Source: Phoebastria nigripes (Eukaryota; Chordata; Aves; Procellariiformes; Diomedeidae). Taken from it: 64,000 bases of DNA. The stretch spans positions 339,925 to 403,924 of the forward strand of contig JAYKAV010003058.1 in NCBI GenBank assembly GCA_035582835.1, given 5' to 3'. Shown one piece after another: positions 50,171 through 61,970 of the stretch. Under the pieces are notes generated by a model. The model was given only the letters and a program-made list of their open reading frames with translations. It was not told the origin of the DNA and did not search any database. A program made the position numbers and the translations under genes. Each line of letters starts with the position of its first letter. Within the stretch, counting starts at the first letter, position 1.

Positions 50171-50357
50171 GGAGACCTCCAGAGATCCCTCATTCAGGTG
50201 GATTTTGGAGACGGCATTGCTGTGTCGTATGCCAATCTCAGCTCGACAGAAGATGGGATCAAGCACATCTTCCAGAACGTGGGCATATTCCGAGTGACCG
50301 TGCTGGTGGAAAACAGCCTGGGTTCTGACAACGCTGTCCTCTACCTGCATGTAACGT
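50171..50357 (+). CDS. SORCS1: SORCS1 exon, PKD domain core (window exon 13)
   Basis: Sixty-two codons plus the first base of a Cys codon. The translation begins GDLQRSLIQVDFGDGIAVSY and ends GSDNAVLYLHVT. The acceptor is aaactacag and the donor gtaagt. VDFGDGIAVSY is the PKD signature (the family W/V-D-F-G-D-G turn), followed by GIFRVTVLVENSLGSD, the later strands of this immunoglobulin-like fold. NLS is a sequon. A 10.8 kb intron precedes it. Confidence 0.97.
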
Positions 50358-51482
50358 GTAAGTATGTTCGTACTCGTTGTTAGCTCCTGTCTTTCTTTAA
50401 AAAATTATTACTTGTCCTTAGAGATGACATTTGGGGCTTTGCAGCTGGGAGCAGAGTGATGGGATATGATGAGTGTTTGTCTGTCCTCCAGCAGAGGACT
50501 CCAGACTGAGAAGAGCCACAGGCAATGGTGACATTTGCTTTTTACACCATGTTCCACCTCTAATTTTGGGTAGTCTAATTTGGGACACCTCAAAGGAGTG
50601 TCCAGCCCTTTCTGAAATGCACCTTCATTAGCATGTTTACACTTCCAGAAAAACAAAGACACCCAGGATCTTTAATCACTTTTAAAAGCCTTGACTTTTA
50701 CTTTGTACATGTGTTTTGCCCTCTAATGAAATACAACCACCTCTGGGATGGAAACCAGTGCATTTCAGTCTTTCTGTTGTCATAGGAACCAAAATCTTGG
50801 TGTTAGAGAGTATTACAAGAAAAAAATATTATCTTCACGTTGCTCTTCTGCTGTTCTTTTTATCCTTTTTATACTTAAGCTGTCTCTGATTTACAACTGA
50901 AATGTATCTCAAGTCCTTGCATAAAACCAGCAATGTGTTCTTTCATATTTATTCTAGCACATGGTTATGAACCCAAAGGGTCAACCTATTATTGAAATTT
51001 TGTAACATCCCTAACGGATTTTGGTTGGGCCATCATTTTCTTTATACAGTGGGGTTTTTTTTGTCGATTATTTATGTTTTCAACTGTGTGCCTCTGTGCC
51101 AGATTTACTGAAAAAAAGGAAATTCTAAAACCTAAAGTTATGCTTACAGAAATACCACTTACCCTCTGCCAAATTAACTCCACATATTCTGGATAATTTA
51201 GCACATTCCATGTACTTTAACTCTAGTTTTGGAGTTACTTCATACAGCATGAAAGCAGCTGCCTCTTCAGGGGAAGAGGGCAGCTCTTTAATGGTGCACT
51301 GTCATATCAACAGATGGGAGCAGTGGGAGGTATAGCTGTGGGAGATAGGAGGTTTATGAGGGAGCACTAGAGAAGCAGGAGCAAATATCTCCCTGAATGC
51401 CTCCCTTGAAAAAGACCTTTGGTTCAATATCATAGTGTACCATTTATGATTCCCTAACCTGATAGATCCCGGTCTGTGGCAA

Positions 51483-52013
51483 ACTTTTATGTCACATAAT
51501 CCTTCAGCAAACCACGTGTTTGAAAAACTCATAATACCTTGCAAAAATAACTGTATTCATAAATTAGCTTATTGTGAAGCTCGGGATTTTGATTTGGGGG
51601 CTTAGCCTGTATCACTTCTGTGCTGAGGCACTGGTGAATCAAGGTAAATTCTCAGCTTTTAGACAGCTACTGATTTATTTTTTTTAATTATGATTATTTA
51701 TGATTCTATGACTCCAGAACCAAAGAAATTACACAAAAGTGTATATATGTCTATTCTGAGCAGAGGTCCTTTTCTCTACCCTGCTTAGGATGATACTTAA
51801 TAATTAAAAAAAAAAAAAAAAATCAGTAGCTGTCTAAAAGCTGAGAATTTACCTTGATTCACCAGTGCATCAGCACATAAGTGATACAGGCTAGGCCCCC
51901 AAATCAAAATCCCGGGCTTCACAATAGGCTAATTTATGAATACAGTTATTTTTGCAAGGTATTATGAGTTTTTCAAACATGTGGTGTGCTGAAGGATTAT
52001 ATGACATAAAAGT
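51483..52013. repeat. Near-perfect long inverted repeat (two ~0.2 kb arms, 108-base loop)
   Basis: The left arm (51483-51691) is the reverse complement of the right arm (51800-52013). Over the first 194 bases I count 8 mismatches and no indels, at left-arm positions 51495, 51510, 51516, 51569, 51581, 51602, 51618 and 51627. The arms end toward the loop in a T run (left) and a matching A run (right, 17 A), which differ in length, and then aattat/ataatt. Homology stops abruptly at 51483 and 52013. No target duplication is evident and no known transposon end was recognised. In the loop, 51690-51715 contains tatgattctatga, weakly like the CR1 tail repeat. Confidence 0.95.
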
Positions 52014-52048
52014 CACATAATGAGTTGTCGACTAATTGACAAAAAAAA

Positions 52049-52075
52049 AGAATATGACTTCTGGAGTCATATTCT
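52049..52075. repeat. Small perfect hairpin
   Basis: An 11-base stem, agaatatgact with agtcatattct, around the 5-base loop tctgg. It begins 36 bases after the large inverted repeat and directly follows an A run. Confidence 0.9.
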
Positions 52076-52192
52076 AGTTTGCCTCCCTGCATGTGCTTGG
52101 GTAATTATCACGGGAGCTGCTGCAGGCTCTGAATGCAGAAATCCCCCTCCCACTGCTGCTGGTTATGAAAGTCAGCTCAACAGGAGCCGTGG

Positions 52193-52216
52193 TTTTTTTT
52201 TTTTTTTTTTTTTTTT
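52193..52216. repeat. Poly(T) run of 24
   Basis: Uninterrupted T run on the + strand; could be the A tail of an antisense insertion, but no body was recognised. Confidence 0.9.
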
Positions 52217-55200
52217 ACTCTTTGTAAAGGTCATTGGAAACAAATGGAGAAGTGTTTTGGTGGTTGATATTTCGCAGGAGGTTCTGACAGCCTCGTGCGA
52301 GCAGGGTTTGTAATCGTTCGCTGTTTGACAAGAGAAGATTCCATGGGGACTATTGCACGCCCTCGGCCTATCTGCAAAGTAATGAGGCCACGTGAAGCAA
52401 CAACTGCTTTCTCATGCAGCAACCACAAAATGGAAGGAGAAGGCAGGTGCCCAGCCTTCACTCTCACTTATAGTGGCTTTCTGGTTTATAGCTGTTTCAA
52501 TCTATTTTCTTGAGACATTGAAGACTTAAGAACCATTTTGATTGTTTAAGCAGTACAAGAAGTAAACAATATTCAGATATGTTCNTGTGACTTAGCAGCT
52601 GATAGTGTATGTTCCTGTGTTTTGCGTAGGTAATGCCAGCACAGAACTTAAATACTGCATGGTCATTGCAGCCAGACCCAGATTATATGTGCCTGACTCC
52701 CTGGAGAAATGACAGCTCTAAGGGATGTGTCTTACCTTTCTCTACATGACAAGAATTAGGGACTTCAAAACAGGTTGCAGACCGAGCATGGTGCCACTCA
52801 GACTAGCAATAGATTCGCTGAGGACAGGGATGTACAGTAAATCAGTCCCCTCCAGAGCCTAACACCCAGATCCACAAGAGCTTCTAAAACCTATTTAAGT
52901 GCTGGCATTGCTGCTCAGCTCTCTGCTGAGTATTCTGCTTGGGGTGTATGAGCTTGGCCCTTGGCGAGTTTTGTAAAAATATCTGTCCTTACAATAGACC
53001 CACACACTGTGTTGCTAAGATCCACAGAAAAGCAGCGTGCAGCTTGAACATCCGGAGGGTTTTAGGAAGGGCTACTAGCTGGGTGACCCCTTGTTACAGG
53101 GTTGATTTATATGAGTGTGTGCAGCCAGATCTGGGCCTTTCAACACCCTTCCCTGCCAGTGGCCAGCAGCCTCGCTGAGGGGAAAACTTCAGGCACTGAA
53201 CCACAGTGCTTATGATCTCAAAGATCAGAGTAAAGCCTGCACCCGGTGCCCTCCTCATCCTGCTGCAGCCGTGGGGCCAGCGCACAGTAGCAGTGCCTTT
53301 GCTGCAGCTGGTCCGGTGATTCGGAAATGCAGGTTATTGTGAGGCAGGAGCATTTTGGGGTGTATGGAAAGTAAATTGTATATAAACTGCTTCTCCAGCC
53401 AACAGGTTGCCTCTGAACTGTCCTGACAGGTCAAAAATTTCCCCTGAAAAGTCAGTTATGCATTTGTCTGAATGCTTCAGAATAACATCACCTGCCTAAG
53501 TGAACCTTTTGAAAAGCTTCTTCCATTCTCTTCTCTGGGACTTGTATGCAGTTTTTTTCCTGGGGCAGGTGAAGGTCTGTAGTCTCCATGGCCCTGCATG
53601 AAGCTCAAAAATGAATTCTCTTGATTTCTCTTCGAACTTACCTGGGAGAAAGCAGTCTCCTACCAACCTAAGGGACTATCCAGAGTGAGCTATCCCCATC
53701 TGCTGGCCAGATAAGAGTTCAGCATTTCAGCCACTTTGACCCATCAGCTATGTGCACAGAAATACTCACGCGGAATTGGCTTGCCTGAGCCATTCTTTCA
53801 TGTTCTTTCCTAGCCGGCATATGGTGGAGGTCCAAGGAGGTGCTGGGCACTCTGCAGTGCAAGATCATTTGAGATGTATTCAGAGCAGCTGTGCAGTTAT
53901 GTTGGAGTGTATTAGACTTTACATGGGCTCCATTGTCACTGCTGTCACCACATCGGGTGTTAGGAAATTTATTCCTTTAGAGGGCTGTGCTGACATTGGG
54001 CATTTGGCAAATATCCCAAAGGGTCCCAGAGCTGGAAAATATTTAGCCTGGGAAGCTGCTGTTTTTCAGGTCTCAGGGGCTTTCTGAGAGCAGGCACAGC
54101 CCAGTCACAGAAATGTGTCTGAGCAGGGGAACACCATTAAAATCATAAGGGTGAAATTCTGGCTTCTTANGAATTTTCAACAAGAGCATTGACTGTTGAT
54201 TATAAAAGGAAAAATGAGCCACGGACTGGCTTTGGTCAGTCTGATCATGGATAACTCTTAATTGGGCTGCGTCAGGTTAAGCAGCAGCTGTGTCTACATC
54301 CCAGAGAAAGCTGCCTTTCAGTAATGAGTCAGGAACACTGCTCCATGTTTATGCTGCCATTGTTTATACAGTCTGATTTGGGAGAATTTTTCCACGTCTC
54401 TCTCTCTGCCTATGTGTGCTGTATAGGGGTACAGAGTGCTTGCTCCAAATGTGTGGTGTCCCTTTAGGTTGAAAAGCAAAGTCTAAGTGGTGACACATGC
54501 ATGGGATATATCCTGAAGAATCCTCTCATGAAATGTATAAGATCCTCTAGCAATGTATCTCAACTCTATATGGACAATGCAATCGATCCTCCCAAGCTGT
54601 GGTCTCTGCTTCTCATCACTGGGGAGCTTGCAGATGTAGGACATGTAGATGTGGCCTTAATTTGTTTAAGAAACCCATGTTCCCATGTCACCTGGGGTTT
54701 CTTTCTTTTTCTTTCTCTGTCACTCTCAGGACAATTGCTTTGTTCTCTAAGTGAACAGTCAGAACACATTTTAAAAAATAATCTATAGGACAAGATGTAA
54801 CAACAAAGGCTCATCTGTCTCCAGAAGATGGGAAATGTGTAACCCTGGGCATTATGTCACTTGTCAAATGAATTATGTTCTGTTTATAGCAAAGAAAGAA
54901 AAGAGTTTGTTGAGGAAAAGGAGGGAGTTTAAGGTAACATTAAAATGAAGGCACTCAGTGAATAGCTGCCTCAGAGTTTCAGCTGACATAAATAGATGCA
55001 GCACTGCTGAAGTTCACCAAATTATAGCAGTTTGCATCAGCAGAGATGCTTCATGTCCACTGAAGCCATTTGTCCTGTACGTTCTTATTTCTTCCTGGTG
55101 AAGGCCGTATTCACATAACAGGGCCCTGCCCCTATTGTTTAAGTTGTATATAATGTCCCTGAGTATATGACATTCGTGCAGTAGAGAGTCCAAGTATTTC

Positions 55201-55415
55201 AGCTCCAGGTACAGGGGTAGCTCCTGTTCTATGAGGAAAAGATTTAAGCTCGCCTCTCTAGAAATGGCGCCAAGGCAAAAGACTAACTGTCATGCCCCAC
55301 AGTGATTTGGAGGACTTCTCTCCCCTAAACCAATGGATATCCCCTCAGTTCCCTTCTCCCCCAGGTTGACATTTCAGATGGAGGGAGGACTCACCTGCTG
55401 CTTCTGTCTCTGCAG

Positions 55416-55549
55416 GCCCCTTGGAACACGTTCACTTATCTCTACCATTCGTCACCACAAAGAACAAGGAGGTCAATGCCACGGCAGTACTGTGGCCAAG
55501 CCAAGTGGGAACACTTACTTATGTCTGGTGGTTTGGGAACAACACGGAG
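55416..55549 (+). CDS. SORCS1: SORCS1 exon, second PKD-like domain, first half (window exon 14)
   Basis: Two bases complete Cys, then 44 codons, starting PLEHVHLSLPFVTTKNKEV, continuing through NATAVLWPSQVGTLTYVWW and ending FGNNTE in phase 0. The acceptor is ctctgcag. The donor (gag followed by gtttgt) is a poor match to the consensus, but the family sequence continues exactly at the next acceptor (PLITLEGS), which fixes this boundary. Sequons are NAT and NNT. Confidence 0.96.
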
Positions 55550-57484
55550 GTTTGTATTCCCTATGGACTGAGATCAAAATAATCCTGGAGGAGCTCTCTG
55601 ACTGAGGAGGGAGGGAGAGAGGGATCTGGGAATGCTTCTAGATAGTCGCACACCCAAGAAAATTATAAACCAGAGACCGAGAGACTAATGGTTCTTTGAC
55701 GTACCAACGTTGAAACGTAAGAACTGCTTTGTGTTTCTTGCTGTGACTTAGCTGTAGAGTTTATTGCCATTTCATGTAAATTGCCAATAGCTTTCTCTCT
55801 GCATTTACATCCAAGGTGGACGTAGTGAACCAAAATCCGAAAGAGTTTCTAGTGTGTTTTTCCCCATCCTCCCTTCTTCAATAACAACAACAAAAAAACT
55901 TGGGGGTTTGCGGGGTTTTTTAGGAAACTAACCTTTCAACCTGAAGCTGTTTTTATATCTGGAACTGACTTTACATAGCCCTAGAGTTTAAACCTCATTT
56001 CTCTGGTGACTAACAAGGGAAGAGACTGCGATCAGTTCTGTGCCTCCCCTTAAATATGCTGAGCCCAATCCTGAGTCCCCACACTCTGTGCTAAACCACA
56101 TGTGCAAGAAGACCTTATTATCATGTGCTACCAGTGGATAAAATGGTTCCCAACACACCTCCCTGCCTCTGGGCTCTGCTCAGATATGAGAACAGCATGC
56201 ACCACATTCTGCTGCCTCTATGCTTGCAGTGTTGGTAAATCTGCACAGGCATTATAACTGTTATTTTACGTATCTTTGTGGCTGAAGTACCCAGAGACCC
56301 TAATTAGTTTCTGGAGGGAGAGATTCTCATGGATTTTGTAGAGCCAAGAGGGACCTTCGGCCACACGTGGCTATCTTCTGTATAATGCAGGTCAGAGAGT
56401 TTCATCAGTACTTTCTGCTTTATTTAACTCTTTGTGATTAAGGCAGAACCTGACTTTTTGTTGTTGTTTTGCATTAATAATTTCCCTCAGATGATGGAGA
56501 ATTTACTGCTTCTCTTTGTTACCCTCTCCCCCAACTATTTCCCCACAGCTAATTATCTTGAGCATTAAACACATGCACTATGTTTGTAGTCTGAATTTAT
56601 CTAGCTTCGGTTTCAAGCTGTTGGATCTTGTTACGCCTTTGTGTGTAGATTAAAGAACTCTCTTAAAGACATCGTCTCCCCCTAGGGGTACTTACAGGCT
56701 GTGATTGTCACCTTTTAACCTTCCCTCTGATCTGCTAAGCTCGTAAGTGATCAGAGTTGGTCTAACTCTTCTCATTGAAGTGAGAGTTTTACTACAGACT
56801 ACAATGGGAACAGAGTTTGACTTAATACTGGGTGCTTTGAAGATCTCACCCAGAGTTCATTAATAAGCGAAAACAGAAGTTAAGGCAGAGACTGCTGAAA
56901 GGGGACACAACTCATTGATAAACTGGTTGGCACAGCGAAGTAAGCTGAGAGGATCTGTGTCCTCTCTAAATACCATGANTTTCCAAAAATGATATCTCCA
57001 TGTCTAAGGATAACATGGGAGAACAACTGAGAAATCTTCATTTGCCTCCTCGTTCTGTCACAACCTCCTTGAGCAACCTTAAACAAATCACTGACAGCTA
57101 GATCTGGGAGAGGGGTGTGACACCTGAGCAGGCCCTCATATTAGGATCTGGGCCTCTCTGGGGAGTGCAGCAAAGATGGACACTTTAACATGGGATCCAG
57201 AACAGCCAGCATGCTAAGTGGGAAGGAAATACTGGGATCTTAAAACTTAGCTCCTTTGAAAATTATAGTACCTTACTTTGAGCTTCAGGAGGACATCCCC
57301 ATGTGGATCCCTGGGCCCTCTCCAGAAAATGGGCTTCCATGTCACAGGACACCTTCTATGTCTTAAGTTTCCAAGCCGGAACTGACTCCCCAAACCATCC
57401 CAATAGGCTGGAGAGCCAAACTCATTCTTGCTTTTCCTTTCCAGCCAAATTAACTTAATTTATCCTTTTCTGATATATTTGCAG
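55550..57484 (+). other. SORCS1: SORCS1 intron
   Basis: A 1.9 kb intron. Nothing recognised beyond small simple runs (for example acaacaacaaa near 55883). Confidence 0.8.
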
Positions 57485-57608
57485 CCACTGATCACATTGG
57501 AAGGGAGCATCACATTCACGTTTTCTGTGGAAGGGATGAACACCATCACCGTTCAGGTCTCAGCAGGAAACACCATTCTTCAGGATACAAAGACTATTGC
57601 TGTGTATG
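57485..57608 (+). CDS. SORCS1: SORCS1 exon, second PKD-like domain, second half (window exon 15)
   Basis: Forty-one codons plus the first base of a split Glu. The translation is PLITLEGSITFTFSVEGM, then NTITVQVSAGNTILQDTK, then TIAVY. The acceptor is tatttgcag and the donor gtgagc. The alternating hydrophobic pattern (ITFTF, TITVQVSAG, TIAVY) is that of the closing strands of a PKD/Ig-like sandwich. No cysteine. Confidence 0.96.
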
Positions 57609-58610
57609 GTGAGCTCTTCCCCCTTCATTTCACATAGGATTCTCCATAGTCAAGAGCTAGAGAGACAGGTTAGCTGGCAGCAACACCAGGTCTTTATTCC
57701 AGGATGCTTTGTGTGAGATTATAAGCTCGGTTCCAGTGTTATCAGTTCAGCATAACATCTCTGAAGGCTACTGACTGACATTAGTCCAGACTGAGATGAT
57801 TGCAGAACATTGATCTCCATCCCAGAGCCCTCTGGATCTGCTCTATCACTATTTGGTCATCCTACATGATTGTCAAAATGTTAGGTCGTTTTGCAAGCTG
57901 GTTTTCCCCCTTCTTGGCCAGTAGAGGCCTCTTAACTCATGCAAAAGCTGCTTAGCTTGAAAGATAAGTCAATGCTGTGTGCTGCAGTTCTGTACAGAAA
58001 TCTGTACTGATTTGATATTGTACTCAGGCCTCAGAAGCAGTTAGGGCACGCAAATATCATATAGTGTAGATGTAGTCTAAGAACCACTGGGAATCCCAGT
58101 TTTAGCTGTTTATACTAAGCACATGGTCTTAGTGATCAGTGTGGGCATCTCTGTTAACAACAGAGATTAAGAAGTACGTTTTCCAAGGCTAGTCCTCTCC
58201 CCGCCTTTATGCCTGTCTCCTTCCAGTTAAGATTTCAAGTGTTTGGGTCATGTCTATGAGAGTACAATTGCAGCTTCTTTCACAGAGCTTGCCTGCTTCA
58301 GAAATCAAGATTAAGGTAGCATTTCAATTACATTCCCAACACATTTCCCCTTCCCGTGCTATTCATTTGTTGAAGTAAGGACTGATCACCTTTTTGGTTC
58401 CGTGACACTTGAGCTGTGAATCTCTCAGATTCTCCAAATCTCTCAGTGAATCTCTCAGACACACTGCTGGATTCTCTGACAGTCTGTGCATCACTTGCAG
58501 ATTGATTAAGCAAAACATGAGCTGCAGCAGGTTTCACTAGGTTTTGCCCACTCGTTTGGCACTAAGGCATTTCACAGTCTTTACTCACCACCATGTCGTT
58601 GTATCTGCAG
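57609..58610 (+). other. SORCS1: SORCS1 intron
   Basis: A 1.0 kb intron. A cluster of imperfect tgaatctctcag repeats lies at 58416-58461, about 150 bases before the acceptor. Confidence 0.8.
58416..58461. repeat. Imperfect tandem repeat of tgaatctctcaga-type units
   Basis: Three occurrences of atctctcag within 46 bases, two of them as tgaatctctcaga or tgaatctctcagac. Confidence 0.75.
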
Positions 58611-58723
58611 AGCATTTTCAGTCCCTGCGGTTATCATTCTCTCCGAACCTGGATGACTACAATCCAGATATCCCAGAGTGGAGAAGGGACATCAGTAGAG
58701 TAGTCAAGAGAGCTCTGGTGGAG
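58611..58723 (+). CDS. SORCS1: SORCS1 exon, membrane-proximal domain start (window exon 16)
   Basis: Two bases complete Glu, then 37 codons: HFQSLRLSFSPNLDDYNP, then DIPEWRRDISRVVKRALVE, ending in phase 0. The acceptor is tatctgcag and the donor gtaagc. The sequence begins the alpha/beta membrane-proximal domain of SorCS receptors. LSFSPNLDDYNPDIPEWR is highly conserved in the subfamily. Confidence 0.96.
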
Positions 58724-61700
58724 GTAAGCAATGTGCATAACCTGTGTTACAATGGTTCTAGTTTCTGCTTTGTGCTTAGGACTGGATCAGCTGTTCTCTC
58801 AAGGTGTCTCTCTGTTTCTACCAACTATAAAAGGAGACTAAACTAGTGTTTGAGGCCAGAATCCTAAATTTTAGACAGGTGAAATGATCCCATCCTATGA
58901 CTATCTGGTGCTCAGAGTCAGCCTTCAGTTTATTCTTTCTAATGGCAGTGGATTATGTGGAATATTTCTGAGAAAAGGCCATATAGAAAACAAATGACTT
59001 ATACCTGCCTATAGCTGTACAAATGTCTTTACTGCTGCATAGCAATTCTTACTTCTTTTACTGCTATTCTTATACAGCAGTTGAAAGTAGTGCTATGCTA
59101 ATGGAATTACAAATATGCTGTAGGAAACTTAGGACACCAAAAAGAAAACAATTTTTACTACAGAGAAAAGCACCACAGTAAGTGTTTTATGTCTTTCACA
59201 TAGCATCAGGTTCACAGGTCGGGATTGGATGCTATTTTTCCCATCAACACTATGGAGAAGCTCTGAAGTTCCTTCTTTAACTGTGGAGCAGGATGTCATA
59301 AAAATATTCTTGTGTGGCTGAAGATTTGGATTTCAAACTGAGAGGCTAAGAAAAGTTAGAAGAGACAGCTGAGGTTTCTCAGCTCAGCAGAAAAATAGTG
59401 AAAGGAACTGTTTGAAACAGGATTTCGGCTTTTTTTTTAAATAAAGATACTCAGATTTTGAAAGGATAGAAGGCTTGTAGATGTTATTAGCAAGCTTATA
59501 TGTTCATTTGTGGCATCATCTGTGCAAAAAGACTGGAAAGACTGTGCACTGATCAGGTGCACACAAACATGTCTGGATTGTTTCTGAGATTTTTTCTTCA
59601 ATTTCCTCAAAAGACAGGAGGAGAGGAGGAAAGGAAAAAAAAGAACATTTTTCTGGAGCTTGTTCTTCTGACTTATTTATGTCAGTATCAAGTATTCAAG
59701 GATCCATTTATCTTCAGGATGAATTTTCAGAATATAAACAACTCAATAAAACAAAATCAAGCGATAAAAAAAGGATTATAAAACTACAATACCAAGGCTA
59801 CATTCCAAAAGCAGAGCAGTGAAAACACAAAGAGCCTTTTTGTTGAGTAAAAAAAAAANAAAAAAAAAAAAAAAAAAAAGATAGCTAATTATCCCTCTTC
59901 ATATAGCTAAATGATTCACCTTAAACAAGCCTTTGTGAAAGTTCCTGTAAAAATTAAAAATAAAACTAATAGATTTCTACAGCAATTAAGTAAACTGTAT
60001 AAAAATGAGTTGAATAACTAAATAATTCAATAGGAAATTATAGCTGTGCTATAGAATTTTTATGAACTTTCATTGAGGTATTACTTTCTTATTACAGAGT
60101 ACCATAGACTTGGATAAAAATTCTGCATAAGAAATTATAGTTCTCTACTAAAATCTGATCTTCTCTCTAAGTAGGGATAATTTCAGATTATCACAAAATA
60201 TCCTATTTTGTATTATGAGCATAATTATTTGCTCACATCATTGATTTTTCTCACTTTTGATGAAGAAGACAAGAATGAACTGAGTAGATCAGCCAAAAGC
60301 TTCCAGACAAAAAAAAAAAAATGCCCAGCCTCAGAAAATGAAGACTTCCCATTAACTGGTAATACTGTGTCTTTTTCTTGATACCTTAAAACAACCTGTT
60401 AGGCAAGCACAAATAATGCAAGCCCTGGCTTCACAGAATACTTGGAAAGAATATATGAGACCTTTATATTGTTATAGTTTTTTTTCTGAATCCACATTAA
60501 AAAAACAACAGCAACAAAACCACATGCTTTTCCTTGGCATGCAGTGGAGAGGAACGGTTCCCTTTTCGTAGTTCCACAGGGTATTCCCTGGGCTGTCAGC
60601 AGTCACGCATGGGATAGCCACAGAATTAGCTCAGGTAAGAGGGATTTGTAATCAGTTTCGCTGACTCCTTGTCCTCTGTCCATCATTTCCTTCAATGAGC
60701 AGCTACTCCAAGTCTTTGCTCCTGAACTACAAGGGAGAAGAATTCATGAGTTTTAGGTCCAATTAATGTCTGAGAGGGTTGCAAGTCCTGACTGCAGGGG
60801 AATCTCTGTGCTGCATCCAGCTGCTGTGGTCTGCCCTTCTATCTGAGGGCACTTTTTTTTTCCTTTGAAAGTGACCTACTAAATTCAGCACTTAGAAACT
60901 TGAGATTTAAATCAAAACCTTGAGATTTAAATGCATTTGCTGGATAATCCGCAACACAAAGAGGCAGTGGAGGAAGATTCAGCAAACTATGTTTCTCCTT
61001 CTTTTGGCTCACAAAACTTCCTGAAGGCCAAAATAACTCCTTTTCTGGAGAATAACTCCACAATCTGATTGTGTAATGTCATGGTAACAGCAGCTGAAAC
61101 CCATGACCAGAGATGACCCTGGTAGTGATGCCTGTGGGGTACTTTTTTCTGAATTTTAAGTGATTTGTGTTGAAGGGGGATTTGGGTTTAAACTGGTTGC
61201 TTAAGATTTTCAGCCAACAAGACAAAAAAATAAAAATTTGCAGATTAATACAATCTTTAACACCTAAAGAAAAAAAAAATGGTCCTCATTAACTTGTGGA
61301 ATTGACCCAGGATGTGAACTATAAGAATTTGTTTGGCTTTTGGGATTCAGACTTGATTCATCATCTTCTCTCTCCCTGAGTCTCCACAAGGCTTTTAAGA
61401 TGTTTTGGCTAATCACACTTCTGGAGTGCAATTCTGCCCACATACCTCACCCTTTAACATGCGGCTTCTTACCATAGACTAAATGAAGAACCTCAGGGAC
61501 TAACTTTGGATAGTCAGATAACTTTAAAATAGCTAAATTTAGACAAAGCAAATCGTACCATATACAACTGTTATTTAGGAGCTCCTTTTAGCATGTCTGA
61601 TTATTGCTGTTGCCTTAGGACCCTGCATATTTTACTGGAGAACATGGTAAAATAGCTTAGATCAGGAAATTATTAATCCCTGACTTTTTACCTGCAGTGG

Positions 61701-61838
61701 ATTTTAACAAGATTCTCCCTGTTGTACCAGATATACCCTACATCTTTTGTATAAGTACTGTGATGCCTTAGCAAAGAAACTGTCAGCATTCAGTGCCATC
61801 CCCACTGTTTATCTGTCCATTAATTGTCTATGTATCAG
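58724..61838 (+). other. SORCS1: SORCS1 intron
   Basis: A 3.1 kb AT-rich intron with a poly(A) tract at 59849-59879. No transposon body or gene recognised. Confidence 0.8.
59849..59879. repeat. Poly(A) tract of about 30
   Basis: An A run interrupted by one undetermined base. The upstream sequence does not resemble a known retrotransposon or a processed gene copy. Confidence 0.9.
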
Positions 61839-61970
61839 GTAACAGGTATTTCAAGCAAGCATATTCTGGTCGCAGTGCTCCCTGGTCTGCCCACATCTGC
61901 TGAACTCTTCATTTTACCATATCAAGATGCCACAGGAGAAAATAAAAGAACAGCAGCAGACCTAGAGCAG
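61839..61970 (+). CDS. SORCS1: SORCS1 exon, membrane-proximal domain (window exon 17, last in window)
   Basis: Forty-four codons, phase 0 at both ends: VTGISSKHILVAVLPGLPTS, then AELFILPYQDATGENKR, then TAADLEQ. The acceptor is tgtatcag and the donor gtattg. HILVAVLPGLPTSAELFILPY is the conserved core strand of this domain. The remaining membrane-proximal sequence, the membrane span and the tail exons are not found in the last 2 kb and must lie downstream. Confidence 0.95.

Larger units (their letters stand above)
50358..55415 (+). other. SORCS1: SORCS1 intron with giant inverted repeat
   Basis: The 5.1 kb between the PKD core exon and the second PKD-like domain. It contains the inverted repeat at 51483-52013, a small hairpin at 52049-52075 and a T run of 24 at 52193-52216. 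A GC-richer stretch at 52940-53340 has open frames but no recognisable protein. Confidence 0.8.

Noticed and set aside
52939..53342. Overlapping frames in a GC-richer stretch
   Set aside because: No conserved motif, no splice sites joining to SORCS1 in phase, and open frames on both strands simply reflect base composition.
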